64,000 nucleotides of DNA from Perlabentimonas sp964490015 (GCA_964490015.1 CAZBBA010000003.1:37730-101729); one strand, 5' to 3'. Positions 25,409 through 35,364 are shown, counted from the first letter of the stretch. Program-made: numbers and translations. The notes: a model not told the origin generated them from the sequence alone.

Positions 25409-27604
25409 TTAGCTATTGCTATCATGTACTTGGGGTATCGAAAATGTAAAGACACTCCCTTTTCCAACTTCACTTTCCACCCATATTTTACCGCCATGCT
25501 TTTCCACCAACTCTTTGCAAAGGTGAAGCCCCAAACCTGTACCCTGCTCTCCCGAAGTTCCTTCGGTTGTGTTTTTTTGAGTAATATCGAATAATTTATT
25601 TACCCTATTGGGCTCTATCCCTACCCCATCGTCTGACACTGAAAAAACTATACTACTATTTTGCTCTTGCGATGAGATTTTTATCTGGCCCTTTTCCTGT
25701 GAAAACTTTATTGCATTTGAAATTAGATTCCTCAGAATGGTTTTAAAAGCATTTACATCAACTTTCAACGGTGTGTGAGCTAAGTCGGCAATAATAACTT
25801 TAATGCTCTTCTCTTCCGCCAGATTCTCTATGCTGCTTACTACTTCCTTACAAATGGCCCAGAAATCGACCTGTTCCAACTCAAGCGATAAGCTACCAGA
25901 TTGCGCTTGCGACCATAGTAGTAGGTCTTCAAGTAGATTAAAGGTTTGTTGGGCAATCTTCTGAACTATGGCAACACGATTCTCAATAATATCAAGATCA
26001 TACTCCCTGATATTTTCATGTAATAATTCTAAGATGCCGAGCATGCCATTAAACGGACTCCTTAGGTCGTGGGCAAGAATTGAAATAAATTGATCCTTAT
26101 CTCTATTTAGCTGGAGTAGCTGCTTTTCAAATCCCTTTAGAGTAGTTGTATCCCTAAACACGTAGCAAAACAAATAGTAGTTATCGAATTTTATGGGGAA
26201 TACGGAGCTCTGAAGGTTTACGTATTGCTCAGGACTAATCGCAACTTCATTTTCGGTTATGGTGTAGAACACCTCTGGTGTTTTTAAATTTATAAGGTTA
26301 TTTATTTCGTTTTCAATTGATTCTAAATTGCTTTCTGTAGATGAGGTAAACTTGTAACGAAAATCGACAATACTATTATTGAGTGCATAATCTGCTTTCA
26401 GTCCAAAGATACTTTCAGCCCCTTTGTTCCAGACTATAATTTTTTTCTGCTCATCGAAAACGATAATACCATCGTTTATCTGTTGGATTATTCCTCTGAA
26501 TTTTGTTTCGCTCTCCTCGGCTTTATCTTTTGCTCTCTGCAGTTCAATTTCAACAAGTTTCTGATGTGTAATATTGTTGCCAATGCATGAGCCACCAACA
26601 ACTTCGCCTTCTTTTAGAATGGGATTCATGGATACCTGAATGTAAATCACTCCCAATTCTGTTTCAATGGCATCCTCAATCTTGTACTGCTCATTGTTTA
26701 GCACCCTGTCGTACCTAGGCCTCCAAATGGGACGCAATGCTTCGGGCAGCGAATCTATTAGGCTTACTCTAGGCTCTAACCAAACCCCAAAGGTTTTTTT
26801 AAACTCCTCTTGAAACGCTTGGTTTATGTATAGTATCTCGTAATTTCTATTAAAAGCCCATATGCTATCCTGGGTGCCCTCGATAATTGCTGTAACATTT
26901 GCATTACTGGCTTCAGCAATTTCCTTGGCTACAAAAAGTTCTCTGGTACGCTCTTCAACAACGTTTTCGAGGTTTTTATTAATCTCTTCAACAAATAGTT
27001 TTTCGTTATCGAGCTGGTAGTTAAGAAAAAAGGTTCGACGTGCATAGTACTCAATATTATAGGCTGCAAACATTCCAATGATGTTTGCACTGATAAAAAA
27101 GAAGTTGTAGTTGATGAGAAGTAAATTGGGGATATAGGCATAAAATATTGCTCCAATATTAAAAAGAAGCAGAGTAGTCCAACCGGCAATAGTTGCTAAG
27201 AAAAACCGGAGTTTAATAAAAAAATATCCAGCCGAAAATACCAGCATCATACCTCCGTAGTATGCAAAGTTCTCGGGCACATACATTATCATTAAGCTAA
27301 TGCCTGTTCCACCTATAATAAAGCATATAAGCAGCAGCACTTGCCAGATTTTCCGAAATACTTTGGTAAAGGATAAGAAAAACACTAGCGAAAGAACAGG
27401 AACAACAAATAAAAAGCGGATAATATGAAAGATTCTTGCGTACTCTGGAAACATTAATGAATCTAAGTAACCAAAAATGCCATAAAGGAATGTAAGCAGG
27501 ATAAAAGCAACTCTAACCTGAAGGATTGAGTCAACAAAGTATTGTTTTAGGAACAACCTTTCCTCCTTTTCGGGAAAGGACAGGGTTAATTTGTTCAATT
27601 TCAT
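25409..27604 (-). CDS. membrane-bound PAS sensor histidine kinase
   Basis: A 731-residue protein. Residues of about 30-190 contain six or seven hydrophobic helices that form an integral sensor. A coiled segment (200-230) is followed by PAS domains near 235-350 (TAIIEGTQDSIWAFN) and 370-490 (IIQQINDGIIVFDEQKK). HisKA has the phosphorylated histidine H512 in ILAHDLRSPFNGM, and the HATPase_c part shows NLISNAIKFS, SDDGVGIEPNRV and GTGLGLHLCKEL. No response regulator is next to it, so its partner is elsewhere. It lies 67 bases after purM on the same strand and may share its transcript. The stimulus is unknown. Confidence 0.93.
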   Translation of the reverse strand: MKLNKLTLSFPEKEERLFLKQYFVDSILQVRVAFILLTFLYGIFGYLDSLMFPEYARIFHIIRFLFVVPVLSLVFFLSFTKVFRKIWQVLLLICFIIGGTGISLMIMYVPENFAYYGGMMLVFSAGYFFIKLRFFLATIAGWTTLLLFNIGAIFYAYIPNLLLINYNFFFISANIIGMFAAYNIEYYARRTFFLNYQLDNEKLFVEEINKNLENVVEERTRELFVAKEIAEASNANVTAIIEGTQDSIWAFNRNYEILYINQAFQEEFKKTFGVWLEPRVSLIDSLPEALRPIWRPRYDRVLNNEQYKIEDAIETELGVIYIQVSMNPILKEGEVVGGSCIGNNITHQKLVEIELQRAKDKAEESETKFRGIIQQINDGIIVFDEQKKIIVWNKGAESIFGLKADYALNNSIVDFRYKFTSSTESNLESIENEINNLINLKTPEVFYTITENEVAISPEQYVNLQSSVFPIKFDNYYLFCYVFRDTTTLKGFEKQLLQLNRDKDQFISILAHDLRSPFNGMLGILELLHENIREYDLDIIENRVAIVQKIAQQTFNLLEDLLLWSQAQSGSLSLELEQVDFWAICKEVVSSIENLAEEKSIKVIIADLAHTPLKVDVNAFKTILRNLISNAIKFSQEKGQIKISSQEQNSSIVFSVSDDGVGIEPNRVNKLFDITQKNTTEGTSGEQGTGLGLHLCKELVEKHGGKIWVESEVGKGSVFTFSIPQVHDSNS

Positions 27605-27671
27605 TATACAAGCTGTTAATTTTATTGAAAACCATACTATTGCAGGTGTTTCTATACAGCTTGCACCTCAA

Positions 27672-28844
27672 CTAGTATGTAAACTCGCCCTCCTCGCTTT
27701 TTACAATTAACTTGTTACCCTTTTCGCGCTTGTGGCACGAGCCCACAATGCGGGCATCTATTCCAAAATCGTTGGCAATAGCCACAATATCCTCGGCATA
27801 CTCGGGGAATACATAAATCTCGAACCTGTGACCCATATTGAAAACCTTGTACATCTCCTGCCAAGGAGTCTTCGACTCCTGTTGGATTATTCTGAATAAC
27901 GGAGGAATGGGAAACATGTTGTCCTTAATTACCATCAGGTTATCCACAAAATTCATCACCTTGGTTTGCGCACCGCCCGAGCAGTGAACCATTCCATGAA
28001 TTACTGGACGATAGTTTGCCAATATCTCCTTAATAACCGGAGCGTACGTGCGGGTAGGACTAAGAACCAGCTTGCCAGCTGTTACTCTCAGCCCCTCAAT
28101 TGTGTCAGTAAGTTTGTACGAACCGGAGTACACCAAATTCTTATCAACTGCCGAATCGAAACTCTCGGGGTACTTCTGAGTAAGGTACTTGGCAAACACA
28201 TCGTGCCGGGCCGAAGTAAGCCCATTGCTGCCCATGCCGCCATTGTACTCGCTCTCGTACTTTGCCTGTCCATACGAGCTAAGCCCAACAATCACATCGC
28301 CATCGCGTATGTTTGAGTTATCAATTACTTCCGATCGACGAATGCGAGCAGTTACCGTAGAATCAACAATTACTGTGCGAACCAAATCGCCCACATCGGC
28401 GGTTTCGCCACCTGTAAGATGGATATTTACTCCATGCTCACTCATCTGCTGGCAAAACTCTTCGGTGCCATTGATAATGGCGGCAATTACCTCGCCGGGA
28501 ATTAGGTTTTTATTACGTCCTATGGTTGATGAAAGGAGAATATTATCGGTTACGCCCACGCAAAGCAAATCGTCGATATTCATCACTATGGCATCCTGTG
28601 CTATGCCCTTCCAAACCGACATGTCGCCCGTTTCGCGCCAGTAGGCATACGCCAACGACGATTTGGTTCCAGCCCCATCGGCGTGCATCACCACGCAATG
28701 GTCGGGACTATTGCCTAGATAATCGGGAACAATCTTACAGAAAGCCTTTGGGAATAGACCCTTGTCGAGATGGCTGATGGCTTTATGCACATCCTCCTTT
28801 GAAGCAGAAACTCCCCTTTGGGAGTATCGGAAATCATCGGACAT
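27672..28844 (-). CDS. purM: phosphoribosylformylglycinamidine cyclo-ligase (Bacteroidota type)
   Basis: This 390-residue enzyme closes the imidazole ring of AIR in purine synthesis (step 5). It matches the Bacteroidota PurM type, about 40 residues longer than the E. coli form: YSQRGVSASKEDVHKAI at the N-terminus, HADGAGTKSSLAY, VMNIDDLLCVG, TGGETADVGDLVRT and GLSSYGQAKYE. VHCSGGAQTKVMNFV and FNMGHRFEIYV are the later ATP-grasp-free AIRS-C motifs. The gene comes after a small exported protein and before the histidine kinase on the same strand, with gaps of 28 and 67 bases. Confidence 0.93.
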   Translation of the reverse strand: MSDDFRYSQRGVSASKEDVHKAISHLDKGLFPKAFCKIVPDYLGNSPDHCVVMHADGAGTKSSLAYAYWRETGDMSVWKGIAQDAIVMNIDDLLCVGVTDNILLSSTIGRNKNLIPGEVIAAIINGTEEFCQQMSEHGVNIHLTGGETADVGDLVRTVIVDSTVTARIRRSEVIDNSNIRDGDVIVGLSSYGQAKYESEYNGGMGSNGLTSARHDVFAKYLTQKYPESFDSAVDKNLVYSGSYKLTDTIEGLRVTAGKLVLSPTRTYAPVIKEILANYRPVIHGMVHCSGGAQTKVMNFVDNLMVIKDNMFPIPPLFRIIQQESKTPWQEMYKVFNMGHRFEIYVFPEYAEDIVAIANDFGIDARIVGSCHKREKGNKLIVKSEEGEFTY

Positions 28845-28872
28845 AAATATTTTGAATAAGTTTGATTTGTGT

Positions 28873-29238
28873 CTACTTTGGTGGTTTTTTCAGTGTGAGC
28901 AAATTCTTTTTGCTGTTATTGATCCACTTCGACTCCTCGGGGGTATCAACCAGCCAAATCTTTAAATCTGCCTGTTTCTCCTCGTCTACAAAAATAATTA
29001 CAATATCGGCCTCGTGGTCAAATCGCATATCCATCCACAAACCTATTCGGGTAATCTCCGCCTCGGACCAAACGAAACAAACCCAGAGATCGGCCTGCTG
29101 GGGTTCCTCAACGGCATACACCTTTAGCTTGGCCTTGCTGGCCGATTCGGCCTGAAAAATCTTTTGCGAATAGCTGCTGGTTGCACTCAGCAACAGCACA
29201 ACCATTATCAGAAACCGTATGGCAACAGGTAATCTCAT
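28873..29238 (-). CDS. small exported protein, DUF6150-like
   Basis: A 121-residue protein with a signal peptide ending near SSYSQ. The mature part has repeated short strands with the pattern of alternating acidic and hydrophobic residues ending in ADL (PQQADLWVCFVW, EKQADLKIWLVD), which resembles the DUF6150 family of tiny Bacteroidota periplasmic proteins. The function is unknown. It sits 19 bases after the PorE-like gene and before purM, so it is co-transcribed with envelope genes and may act at the outer membrane. Confidence 0.75.
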   Translation of the reverse strand: MRLPVAIRFLIMVVLLLSATSSYSQKIFQAESASKAKLKVYAVEEPQQADLWVCFVWSEAEITRIGLWMDMRFDHEADIVIIFVDEEKQADLKIWLVDTPEESKWINNSKKNLLTLKKPPK

Positions 29239-29257
29239 GGCTATCAGATGAAGTTCT

Positions 29258-31237
29258 CTACTGTTTATAGTCGGTGCTCAGCACCCTGAACTCTGTTCTA
29301 CGGTTTATCTGGTGAACGGTTTCCTGTTGTTCTTGATTTTGTATTTGATCGATAAAATTTTGATCGAGCCTAGTACCACTGGTCAGGAACGGGTATTGCT
29401 GAACCAACGGCTCGTCCACCACCTTTGGTTGCGACTGGGCATAACCCTTTGCGCGTAATCTTTGGGCTGGAACTCCACGCTCAATAAGATAGTTAACTAC
29501 CGATTGTGCACGTTTTTGCGAGAGATCGTAGTTGTACTCTAGCGTTCCCCGGCTATCGGTATGTGCTCCCAGCTCTATTACAATGGTTGGGTTGTCGTTA
29601 AGTACCTCAATTAGCCTGTCGAGTGCAGCCATCGATTCGGGCCTCAACTCCCAACGGTTGTAGTCGTAGAAGATATTGGGCAGTTCAATGGGTTTGGCGG
29701 TTGATGTTAGCTGAATTCCAACGGTAAACTCTTTGCTGGTAGCCAATCCCCGGGTTGTTTCACGGCCTTTGCCATTGAGGTAACCCTCGCGCGAAGCGAT
29801 AAGCACGTAATCGGTATTGGGGTTAAGCATAAACCGGAAAGAGCCATCGGTTCCAGTTTTGGCATTCACTATAAGGCCATCGCTACCCACCAGCTGAACA
29901 TTTGCATCGGCAAGTGCTCGACCCGTTTTGTCGTCGCGCACATCGCCAATCATATTGAAAATTATCTCGGGCAGGTAGAATAGGTAGATGTTATCGCCAC
30001 CCCTAGAGCCCACATCGCGCCTACGCGATGAGAAGTAACCAGCCTCACGCTCTTTCTCGAAGATTATTCCAAAATCATCGGATGGCGAATTGATGGGGTA
30101 CCGCATATTTTCAACCTCCCATCCGTTGCCATTTTGTTTGGCTCTAAAGATATCGAGACCGCCCATACCCGGGTGACCATCGGAGGAGAAGTAAAGGGTT
30201 CCATCGGAATGGATAAATGGGAACATCTCATTCCCTTTGGTATTTATTTCGGCACCTAGATTTATGGGTTCGCCCCAGTTGTCGGAAGGAGAACTGCGGG
30301 TAATTTTCCAAATATCGTTGCCGCCATACCCGCCGGGCATATTGCTAACAAAGTAGAGCGTAAGGTCGTCGTGTGAGATGGAGGGATGCGCCACCACCAT
30401 GCTGTCGGCAGCAATGGGGATGGGCTCTGGGCTAAGCCAACCCTGCTCGCGGCGCTCGCTAAGCATTATCTCGCAGCCCAACTTGTTGCGTTTGCTGGTG
30501 CGGCATCGGGTAAAGTATAACTTGTTGAAATCGGAGGTTAACGAGGGTGCACCCTCGTCGAAAGCGGTATTTATGCTCTCGTCAAGCGGACGGGGATTGC
30601 TCCAATTCCCTTGCCTATCGCGCTGCGAAACAAAAATATCGGTAAACATCTCACCTGTTCCAGCGTGTTTCTTTGAGCCGGTTGCCTCGTCGCGCGAGCT
30701 GGTAAAGTAGAGAATTGAGTAATCGTCCGAAGCGTAGGCAGGGCTAAAATCGGACTGACGACTATTGAGGGCACGCATGTTCACAATTTCGTATCCCGCG
30801 GGAGACGAAATCCACTTCTGCGACAGCTCACACGATTTTATGCCAATATCGGCTAGAGGGTCGTTGGGCACAAGCTGCTTGTACTTCTGGTACTGCTCAA
30901 TGGCCTCGTCGTACTTCTCGCTCATCTTCAGCATTTCAGCGTAGTTGTAAAAAACTTTGGGGTCGGGGGCTTCGCGCTGAATGGCTTTGGAGTACCAAAT
31001 CTCCGCCTGACGGGCATTGCCTACAAACCGGTAGCAGTCGGCAATCCGTTGAAGGTAAAATCCCATTTGTTCGCGGGGCACCTTGTCGAGCTCGCGGCGA
31101 TAAATCTCTACGGCTTCAAAGTAACCTCCTGCCTCGTAAAGGGCGTCGGCTCGCTTAAGACGGGCAGTTTGCGAAAACCCGTCGAGGCAAAGGGTTAAAA
31201 GAGAAATTACTATTAGTGCTTTTACTGTAAACCTCAT
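29258..31237 (-). CDS. PorE-like protein: TPR, beta-propeller, CRD and OmpA domains
   Basis: The protein has 659 residues in the domain order of T9SS protein PorE. A signal peptide (to about residue 23) is followed by TPR repeats at about 25-150 (DALYEAGGYFEAVEIYRREL) and PD40/WD40-type propeller blades at about 165-400 (LYFTSSRDEATG, LYFVSNMPGGYGGNDIW). A carboxypeptidase regulatory-like domain lies at about 425-490 and an OmpA_C peptidoglycan-binding domain at about 535-650 (IELGAHTDSRGT, LSQKRAQSVVNYLIERG). P. gingivalis PorE is a lipoprotein anchoring the PorKLMN ring. Here the sequence LTLC has leucine at -1 and is not a lipobox, so this version looks soluble, and a general OmpA envelope role is the alternative. 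Confidence 0.82.
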   Translation of the reverse strand: MRFTVKALIVISLLTLCLDGFSQTARLKRADALYEAGGYFEAVEIYRRELDKVPREQMGFYLQRIADCYRFVGNARQAEIWYSKAIQREAPDPKVFYNYAEMLKMSEKYDEAIEQYQKYKQLVPNDPLADIGIKSCELSQKWISSPAGYEIVNMRALNSRQSDFSPAYASDDYSILYFTSSRDEATGSKKHAGTGEMFTDIFVSQRDRQGNWSNPRPLDESINTAFDEGAPSLTSDFNKLYFTRCRTSKRNKLGCEIMLSERREQGWLSPEPIPIAADSMVVAHPSISHDDLTLYFVSNMPGGYGGNDIWKITRSSPSDNWGEPINLGAEINTKGNEMFPFIHSDGTLYFSSDGHPGMGGLDIFRAKQNGNGWEVENMRYPINSPSDDFGIIFEKEREAGYFSSRRRDVGSRGGDNIYLFYLPEIIFNMIGDVRDDKTGRALADANVQLVGSDGLIVNAKTGTDGSFRFMLNPNTDYVLIASREGYLNGKGRETTRGLATSKEFTVGIQLTSTAKPIELPNIFYDYNRWELRPESMAALDRLIEVLNDNPTIVIELGAHTDSRGTLEYNYDLSQKRAQSVVNYLIERGVPAQRLRAKGYAQSQPKVVDEPLVQQYPFLTSGTRLDQNFIDQIQNQEQQETVHQINRRTEFRVLSTDYKQ

Positions 31238-31565
31238 TGTACGATGATTTTCAAGTCAATTGTTCTGTTGAACAGGTACGTTTAGTTGGGCTTTTTATTG
31301 TGTAAACTTTGAGCATAGTTCACAAAACCTTGTAAAAGTAAACATATTTTCGATAACTACACCCGTTAACCTAACGAAAATGAGGATGCCCAAAAAGTAT
31401 CTCGGTGTAGCTTTGCGTATTCATTGGGCATCTTGCGAGACATCTAGATGATATCTAAACAAAGAAAACACGAAGATGCGTCGAAGAAACACAAAGTAAA
31501 AATACCAAATTATTACTTTCTGGACAACCTCAATAGAACCCTACAAAACAAAGACTTTATGAAAA
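31238..31565. other. intergenic region between the PorE-like gene and glnN
   Basis: No coding sequence is visible. GATGCCCAA (31385-31393) and TTGGGCATC (31424-31432) form a perfect 9-base inverted repeat with a 30-base loop, which could be part of the glnN 3' end. A weak -7-like TACTTTTA on the minus strand near 31335 might serve the PorE-like gene. Confidence 0.5.
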
Positions 31566-33761
31566 TTATCGTATAAAAAGCAACTCGCGATACTTGGGTA
31601 GTGGCCACATCTGATTGTCGACAATTAGTTCCAACTTGTCGATATGGAATCGAATCTCCTCGATGTATGGTTTGATAACGGTGGAGTAAAGATGTGCTCG
31701 CTCTGCAATATTTGCCACCTGATTCAGTTCCTTACGTTTCTCTACCAATTCCTTAACCTGCTCGCGGATGGCCTTGATGTGACCTGAAATTTTCCGGATC
31801 GACAGCAACTGCGTACCTGCAAGCTGGCAGTAATCTTCCTCCTCGGGGAATAGTTCCTTGATACCCTTAACATTGTTAATTAGCACATTCTGATAGGCAA
31901 TTACCGTGGGCACAATGTGGTTTATGGCCAAATCGCTTAAAACCCGAGCCTCAATTTGCACCTTCTTCACAAAAATCTCGTTGCGAATCTCGTAACGTGC
32001 ATGCAACTCACGCTCCGATAGCACGCTGTAACGCTCGAAGAGACCAACGGTTGAAGGCGTTAAGAATGTTTTGAATGCCTCTGGTGCGTTTGGAATATTT
32101 GGCAATCCCCGTTTTGCCGCCTCATCAACCCACTCCTGGCTGTAGCCATTGCCCTCGAATCGGATTCTTTTAGAGGCAACTATCACCTTGCGGATACACT
32201 GGAATATGGCCTCATCCTTTTTTACGCCGTTGGCAATAAGCGCATCTACATCCTCCTTAAACCGAACCAGCTGATCGGCCAGCGCGGTTGAAAGCACAAT
32301 CATGGGTGAAGCACAGCTGGCCGAAGAACCCACGGCTCTAAACTCAAATCGGTTTCCTGTAAAAGCAAAGGGCGATGTGCGGTTACGGTCGGTATTGTCG
32401 AGTAAAATCTCAGGGATTTTCCCAATGATATCCAGCTTCAGCTCGGTTTTCTCATCGGGAGTCATCTTATTGTCGTGCACCTTCTCTTCCAAATCGTCGA
32501 GCACCTGACTTAGCGTTTTACCGATAAATACAGACATGATGGCAGGAGGCGCCTCGTTTGCCCCCAGTCTATGGGTATTGGGTTCGCTGGCTATGCTACC
32601 CAGCAGCAGCGCTGCATGGTCGTGTACAGCCTTTACAGTATTTACAAGAAATGCCAGAAACTGCAGGTTATTCTTTGGAGTTCCGCCTGGCGAAAGCAGG
32701 TTTACACCGGTATCGGTAAGCATGGACCAGTTGCAGTGCTTACCCGAACCGTTAACTCCCTTAAAGGGTTTCTCGTGAAAAAGAACCCTAAAACCATGCC
32801 TACGGGCAATCTTATCCATTACCGACATAAGCAGCTGGTTGTGATCCACAGCCAGATTTGCCTCCTCGAAAATTGGAGCAAGCTCAAACTGATTGGGCGC
32901 AACTTCGTTGTGGCGGGTTTTAACAGGTACACCCAGCTTATAACATTCTATTTCGAGATGACGCATAAAGGCTCCCACGCGCTCGGGGATCGATCCAAAG
33001 TAGTGATCCTCCAGCTGCTGATCCTTGGCTGCCGAGTGTCCCATTATGGTTCGGCCAGTTAGCACCAAGTCGGGGCGAGCATTAAAAAGTGCCTCGTCAA
33101 CCAAAAAATACTCTTGCTCCCAACCCAGGGTCGACATTACCTTTTTCACATCCTTGTCGAAATAGTTGCAAACTGCTGTAGCGGCTTTATCTAGAGCCGA
33201 AAGGGCTTTTAGGTGTGGCGTTTTAAAGTCGAGCGCCTCGCCGGTGTACGACACAAATATGGTGGGGATACAAAGAGTTTGTTCCATTATAAATGCTGGA
33301 GATGATGGATCCCAGGCGCTATAACCACGTGCTTCGAATGTGTTGCGGATTCCGCCGCTGGGAAAACTCGATGCGTCGGGTTCCTGCTGCACCAGCAAAT
33401 CGCCGCTAAAGCTTTCAATGGCATCGCCATTGCTGCCAAACGAGAAAAAAGCATCGTGCTTCTCGGCTGTGGCTCCGTTGAGTGGGTGAAACCAGTGGGT
33501 GTAGTGTGTTGCGCCCTGCTCCATGGCCCAGGTTTTCATCCCAGTTGCCACCTGGGCTGCAATTTTTCGGTCGATTCGACGCCCTTCATCGATTGAGGAA
33601 ATCACGCTTTCGAAGGCTTCGCGCGAGAGGTATCGCTGCATCTTTTTGCGATCGAAAACATTCTCGCCAAAAATCTCGGAGATTTTTCGTCCCGGATTCT
33701 CAAAGGGGGTTGCTGTGCGCCGGAGGGCTTCCTCAACGGCTCTAAAACGAAGCTGTGGCAT
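31566..33761 (-). CDS. glnN: glutamine synthetase type III
   Basis: The protein has 731 residues, the size of class III glutamine synthetases, which are about 270 residues longer than GSI. Characteristic pieces are the N-terminal VFDRKKMQRYLSREAF, the glutamate-binding region RHNEVAPNQFELAPIFE, the ATP/ammonia segment VNGSGKHCNWSM near residue 340, and FRAVGSSASCASPM. The C-terminal helical extension (EKRKELNQVANIAERAHLYS) is unique to GSIII. It makes glutamine from glutamate and ammonia. GSIII has no adenylylation site, so control is likely by transcription and protein binding. It is monocistronic, with a clear upstream promoter. Confidence 0.95.
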   Translation of the reverse strand: MPQLRFRAVEEALRRTATPFENPGRKISEIFGENVFDRKKMQRYLSREAFESVISSIDEGRRIDRKIAAQVATGMKTWAMEQGATHYTHWFHPLNGATAEKHDAFFSFGSNGDAIESFSGDLLVQQEPDASSFPSGGIRNTFEARGYSAWDPSSPAFIMEQTLCIPTIFVSYTGEALDFKTPHLKALSALDKAATAVCNYFDKDVKKVMSTLGWEQEYFLVDEALFNARPDLVLTGRTIMGHSAAKDQQLEDHYFGSIPERVGAFMRHLEIECYKLGVPVKTRHNEVAPNQFELAPIFEEANLAVDHNQLLMSVMDKIARRHGFRVLFHEKPFKGVNGSGKHCNWSMLTDTGVNLLSPGGTPKNNLQFLAFLVNTVKAVHDHAALLLGSIASEPNTHRLGANEAPPAIMSVFIGKTLSQVLDDLEEKVHDNKMTPDEKTELKLDIIGKIPEILLDNTDRNRTSPFAFTGNRFEFRAVGSSASCASPMIVLSTALADQLVRFKEDVDALIANGVKKDEAIFQCIRKVIVASKRIRFEGNGYSQEWVDEAAKRGLPNIPNAPEAFKTFLTPSTVGLFERYSVLSERELHARYEIRNEIFVKKVQIEARVLSDLAINHIVPTVIAYQNVLINNVKGIKELFPEEEDYCQLAGTQLLSIRKISGHIKAIREQVKELVEKRKELNQVANIAERAHLYSTVIKPYIEEIRFHIDKLELIVDNQMWPLPKYRELLFIR

Positions 33762-33788
33762 AAAAATGTTATTAAGGGGTTCTGTTCA

Positions 33789-33796
33789 CAAAAGTA
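33789..33796 (-). promoter_or_regulatory. -7 element upstream of glnN
   Basis: On the minus strand this reads TACTTTTG, a match to TAnnTTTG, 27 bases before the glnN ATG. Confidence 0.55.
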
Positions 33797-34488
33797 TATA
33801 AAATATTAACATACCCCCATGAAAACACATTAAAATTTTTTAAATACGTAAATTATTAACTTACCCCCCCCATATATTAATATTGTATTGATATTTAATT
33901 GTGTTTTTTTATTAATGCTATTATTTAAAAATCAAATTTGATTGTATAATCGAAAAGCAATATTTAGCAGTAAAAGACTCAACCTTCGCAAGCATCATCG
34001 AATTACTTATACCTTGTGCAATATTAGAATAATCACAACCCTTTGAGAGTTTTGTGATTTGTTCCTGCCTGTCAGCATACAGGTGATTTTTTGTGCAAAT
34101 AAAAAGAGCTTTAATAATAGTAACACGAAGGATTGCATGAAGAATCCGAAAGAGTATTTACATATCTTATGACTTAAATTGCTGTAAAGGTCATAGCGTT
34201 GGTCGATTAAAAAGAATCCAAAATGGCGTGAGTGTTCATTAGAAACCCCGAATTGCCACCTAATTCTTTATGCCTTTTTTAGTATTTGAAGAATATTCTA
34301 ACTCATAGTAAGTTGTGTTTGTCGATAATTATTCCTGTTTGAAATGTAATTATTCGGCATTTTTTGATACTTCCTTATCGATTTGTGAAAATCTGTTGAA
34401 ACATATCAGTCCAAGGATTTGAGGTGTTAATGTGATTATCATTTTTTTATGTCAACCAGGTTTCAATAAAAGTTTAAACCAAATAACT
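33797..34488. other. long AT-rich intergenic region between divergent glnN and pssA
   Basis: About 690 bases without a credible gene on either strand. Near glnN the sequence is extremely AT-rich with a C8 run. Two small inverted repeats are present: AATCACAA/TTGTGATT (34031-34059) and CCTGT/ACAGG (34068-34083), the latter inside CCTGCCTG, which recurs as a larger hairpin downstream of carB. No tRNA or known riboswitch was recognised. Confidence 0.5.
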
Positions 34489-34496
34489 TACATTTG
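34489..34496 (+). promoter_or_regulatory. -7 element upstream of pssA
   Basis: TACATTTG fits TAnnTTTG and lies 30 bases before the pssA ATG. Confidence 0.5.
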
Positions 34497-34526
34497 CCCT
34501 AACCATATCTCTAAATTAACTCAACA

Positions 34527-35261
34527 ATGAATCTTCCTAATCCCTTAAAACATATACCTAATGCCCTTACGTTGGCTAACCTGCTTCTTGGCTGCCTCTC
34601 AATTGTTTCGGCGTTTGAGGGTAATTTGCTGCTAGCTGCATACCTTATTATTCTTGCTGCAGTTTTCGATTTTCTTGATGGTTTCTCGGCGCGTCTTCTA
34701 AAGGCATACTCGCCCATGGGCAAGGAACTCGATTCGCTCTCCGATTTGGTAAGCTTTGGCGTGGCACCTTCTGTAATTCTATACCATCTTTTGAAAGATG
34801 CATTAGGCTTAGGCTTTGGTGAGGGATTCACTGGCGGCCATGTTTTGCTGGTTATCCCTTTTCTCATCGCACTTTTCTCGTCGCTTCGCTTGGCCAAGTT
34901 CAATATCGATACAAGGCAAACCACCTCGTTTATTGGCTTGCCAACTCCTGCCAATGCGCTTTTTATTGTTGGTATTGTGCTTGGACTTAACAGCTCACAT
35001 AGTGCATGGTTTGAGTATTTTACCACCTCTTCAGAAGCAATAATTATTTTGGTTCTTGCGCTATCGGCTTTGTTGGTTTCTCCAATCCCCATGTTCTCCT
35101 TAAAGATTAAAGGATTTGATATTAAAAAGATTTGGAAACAGTTACTTCTGGTTTTGCTAGCTGTTCTTGCTATATTTATTTTGGGTTTAGCTTCGCTTTC
35201 CTTGGTAATACTGTTCTATATACTGATTTCAGTACTTACGCTACCTTTTAAAAACAAATAG
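34527..35261 (+). CDS. pssA: CDP-diacylglycerol--serine O-phosphatidyltransferase
   Basis: A 244-residue inner-membrane protein. The CDP-alcohol phosphatidyltransferase motif DGxxARxxxxxxxxGxxxDxxxD is present at about residues 52-74 (LDGFSARLL, then PMGKELDSLSDLVSFG), with the aspartates that bind the metal and CDP-diacylglycerol. About eight transmembrane helices are predicted by eye. It makes phosphatidylserine, precursor of phosphatidylethanolamine. The sequence LVSFGVAPS after the motif is typical of serine- rather than glycerol-phosphate-specific enzymes. It has its own promoter and stands alone. Confidence 0.92.
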   Translation: MNLPNPLKHIPNALTLANLLLGCLSIVSAFEGNLLLAAYLIILAAVFDFLDGFSARLLKAYSPMGKELDSLSDLVSFGVAPSVILYHLLKDALGLGFGEGFTGGHVLLVIPFLIALFSSLRLAKFNIDTRQTTSFIGLPTPANALFIVGIVLGLNSSHSAWFEYFTTSSEAIIILVLALSALLVSPIPMFSLKIKGFDIKKIWKQLLLVLLAVLAIFILGLASLSLVILFYILISVLTLPFKNK

Positions 35262-35341
35262 TTTTTTTACAGACTTTTTTAAGCTGTATTTTTTGTTAAT
35301 AACTTTTACTATCTCAGAGAATCACTGCACTAATTAATACC

Positions 35342-35349
35342 TACTTTTG
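35342..35349 (+). promoter_or_regulatory. -7 element upstream of carA
   Basis: TACTTTTG fits TAnnTTTG, 52 bases before the carA ATG. A transcript beginning just downstream would include the hairpin that follows. Confidence 0.55.
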
Positions 35350-35364
35350 AATCCCGGTTAATCC

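Noticed and set aside
33797..34488. Structured RNA or tRNA in the glnN-pssA spacer
   Set aside because: Only short inverted repeats are visible; no cloverleaf, T-loop sequence or known riboswitch core was found.
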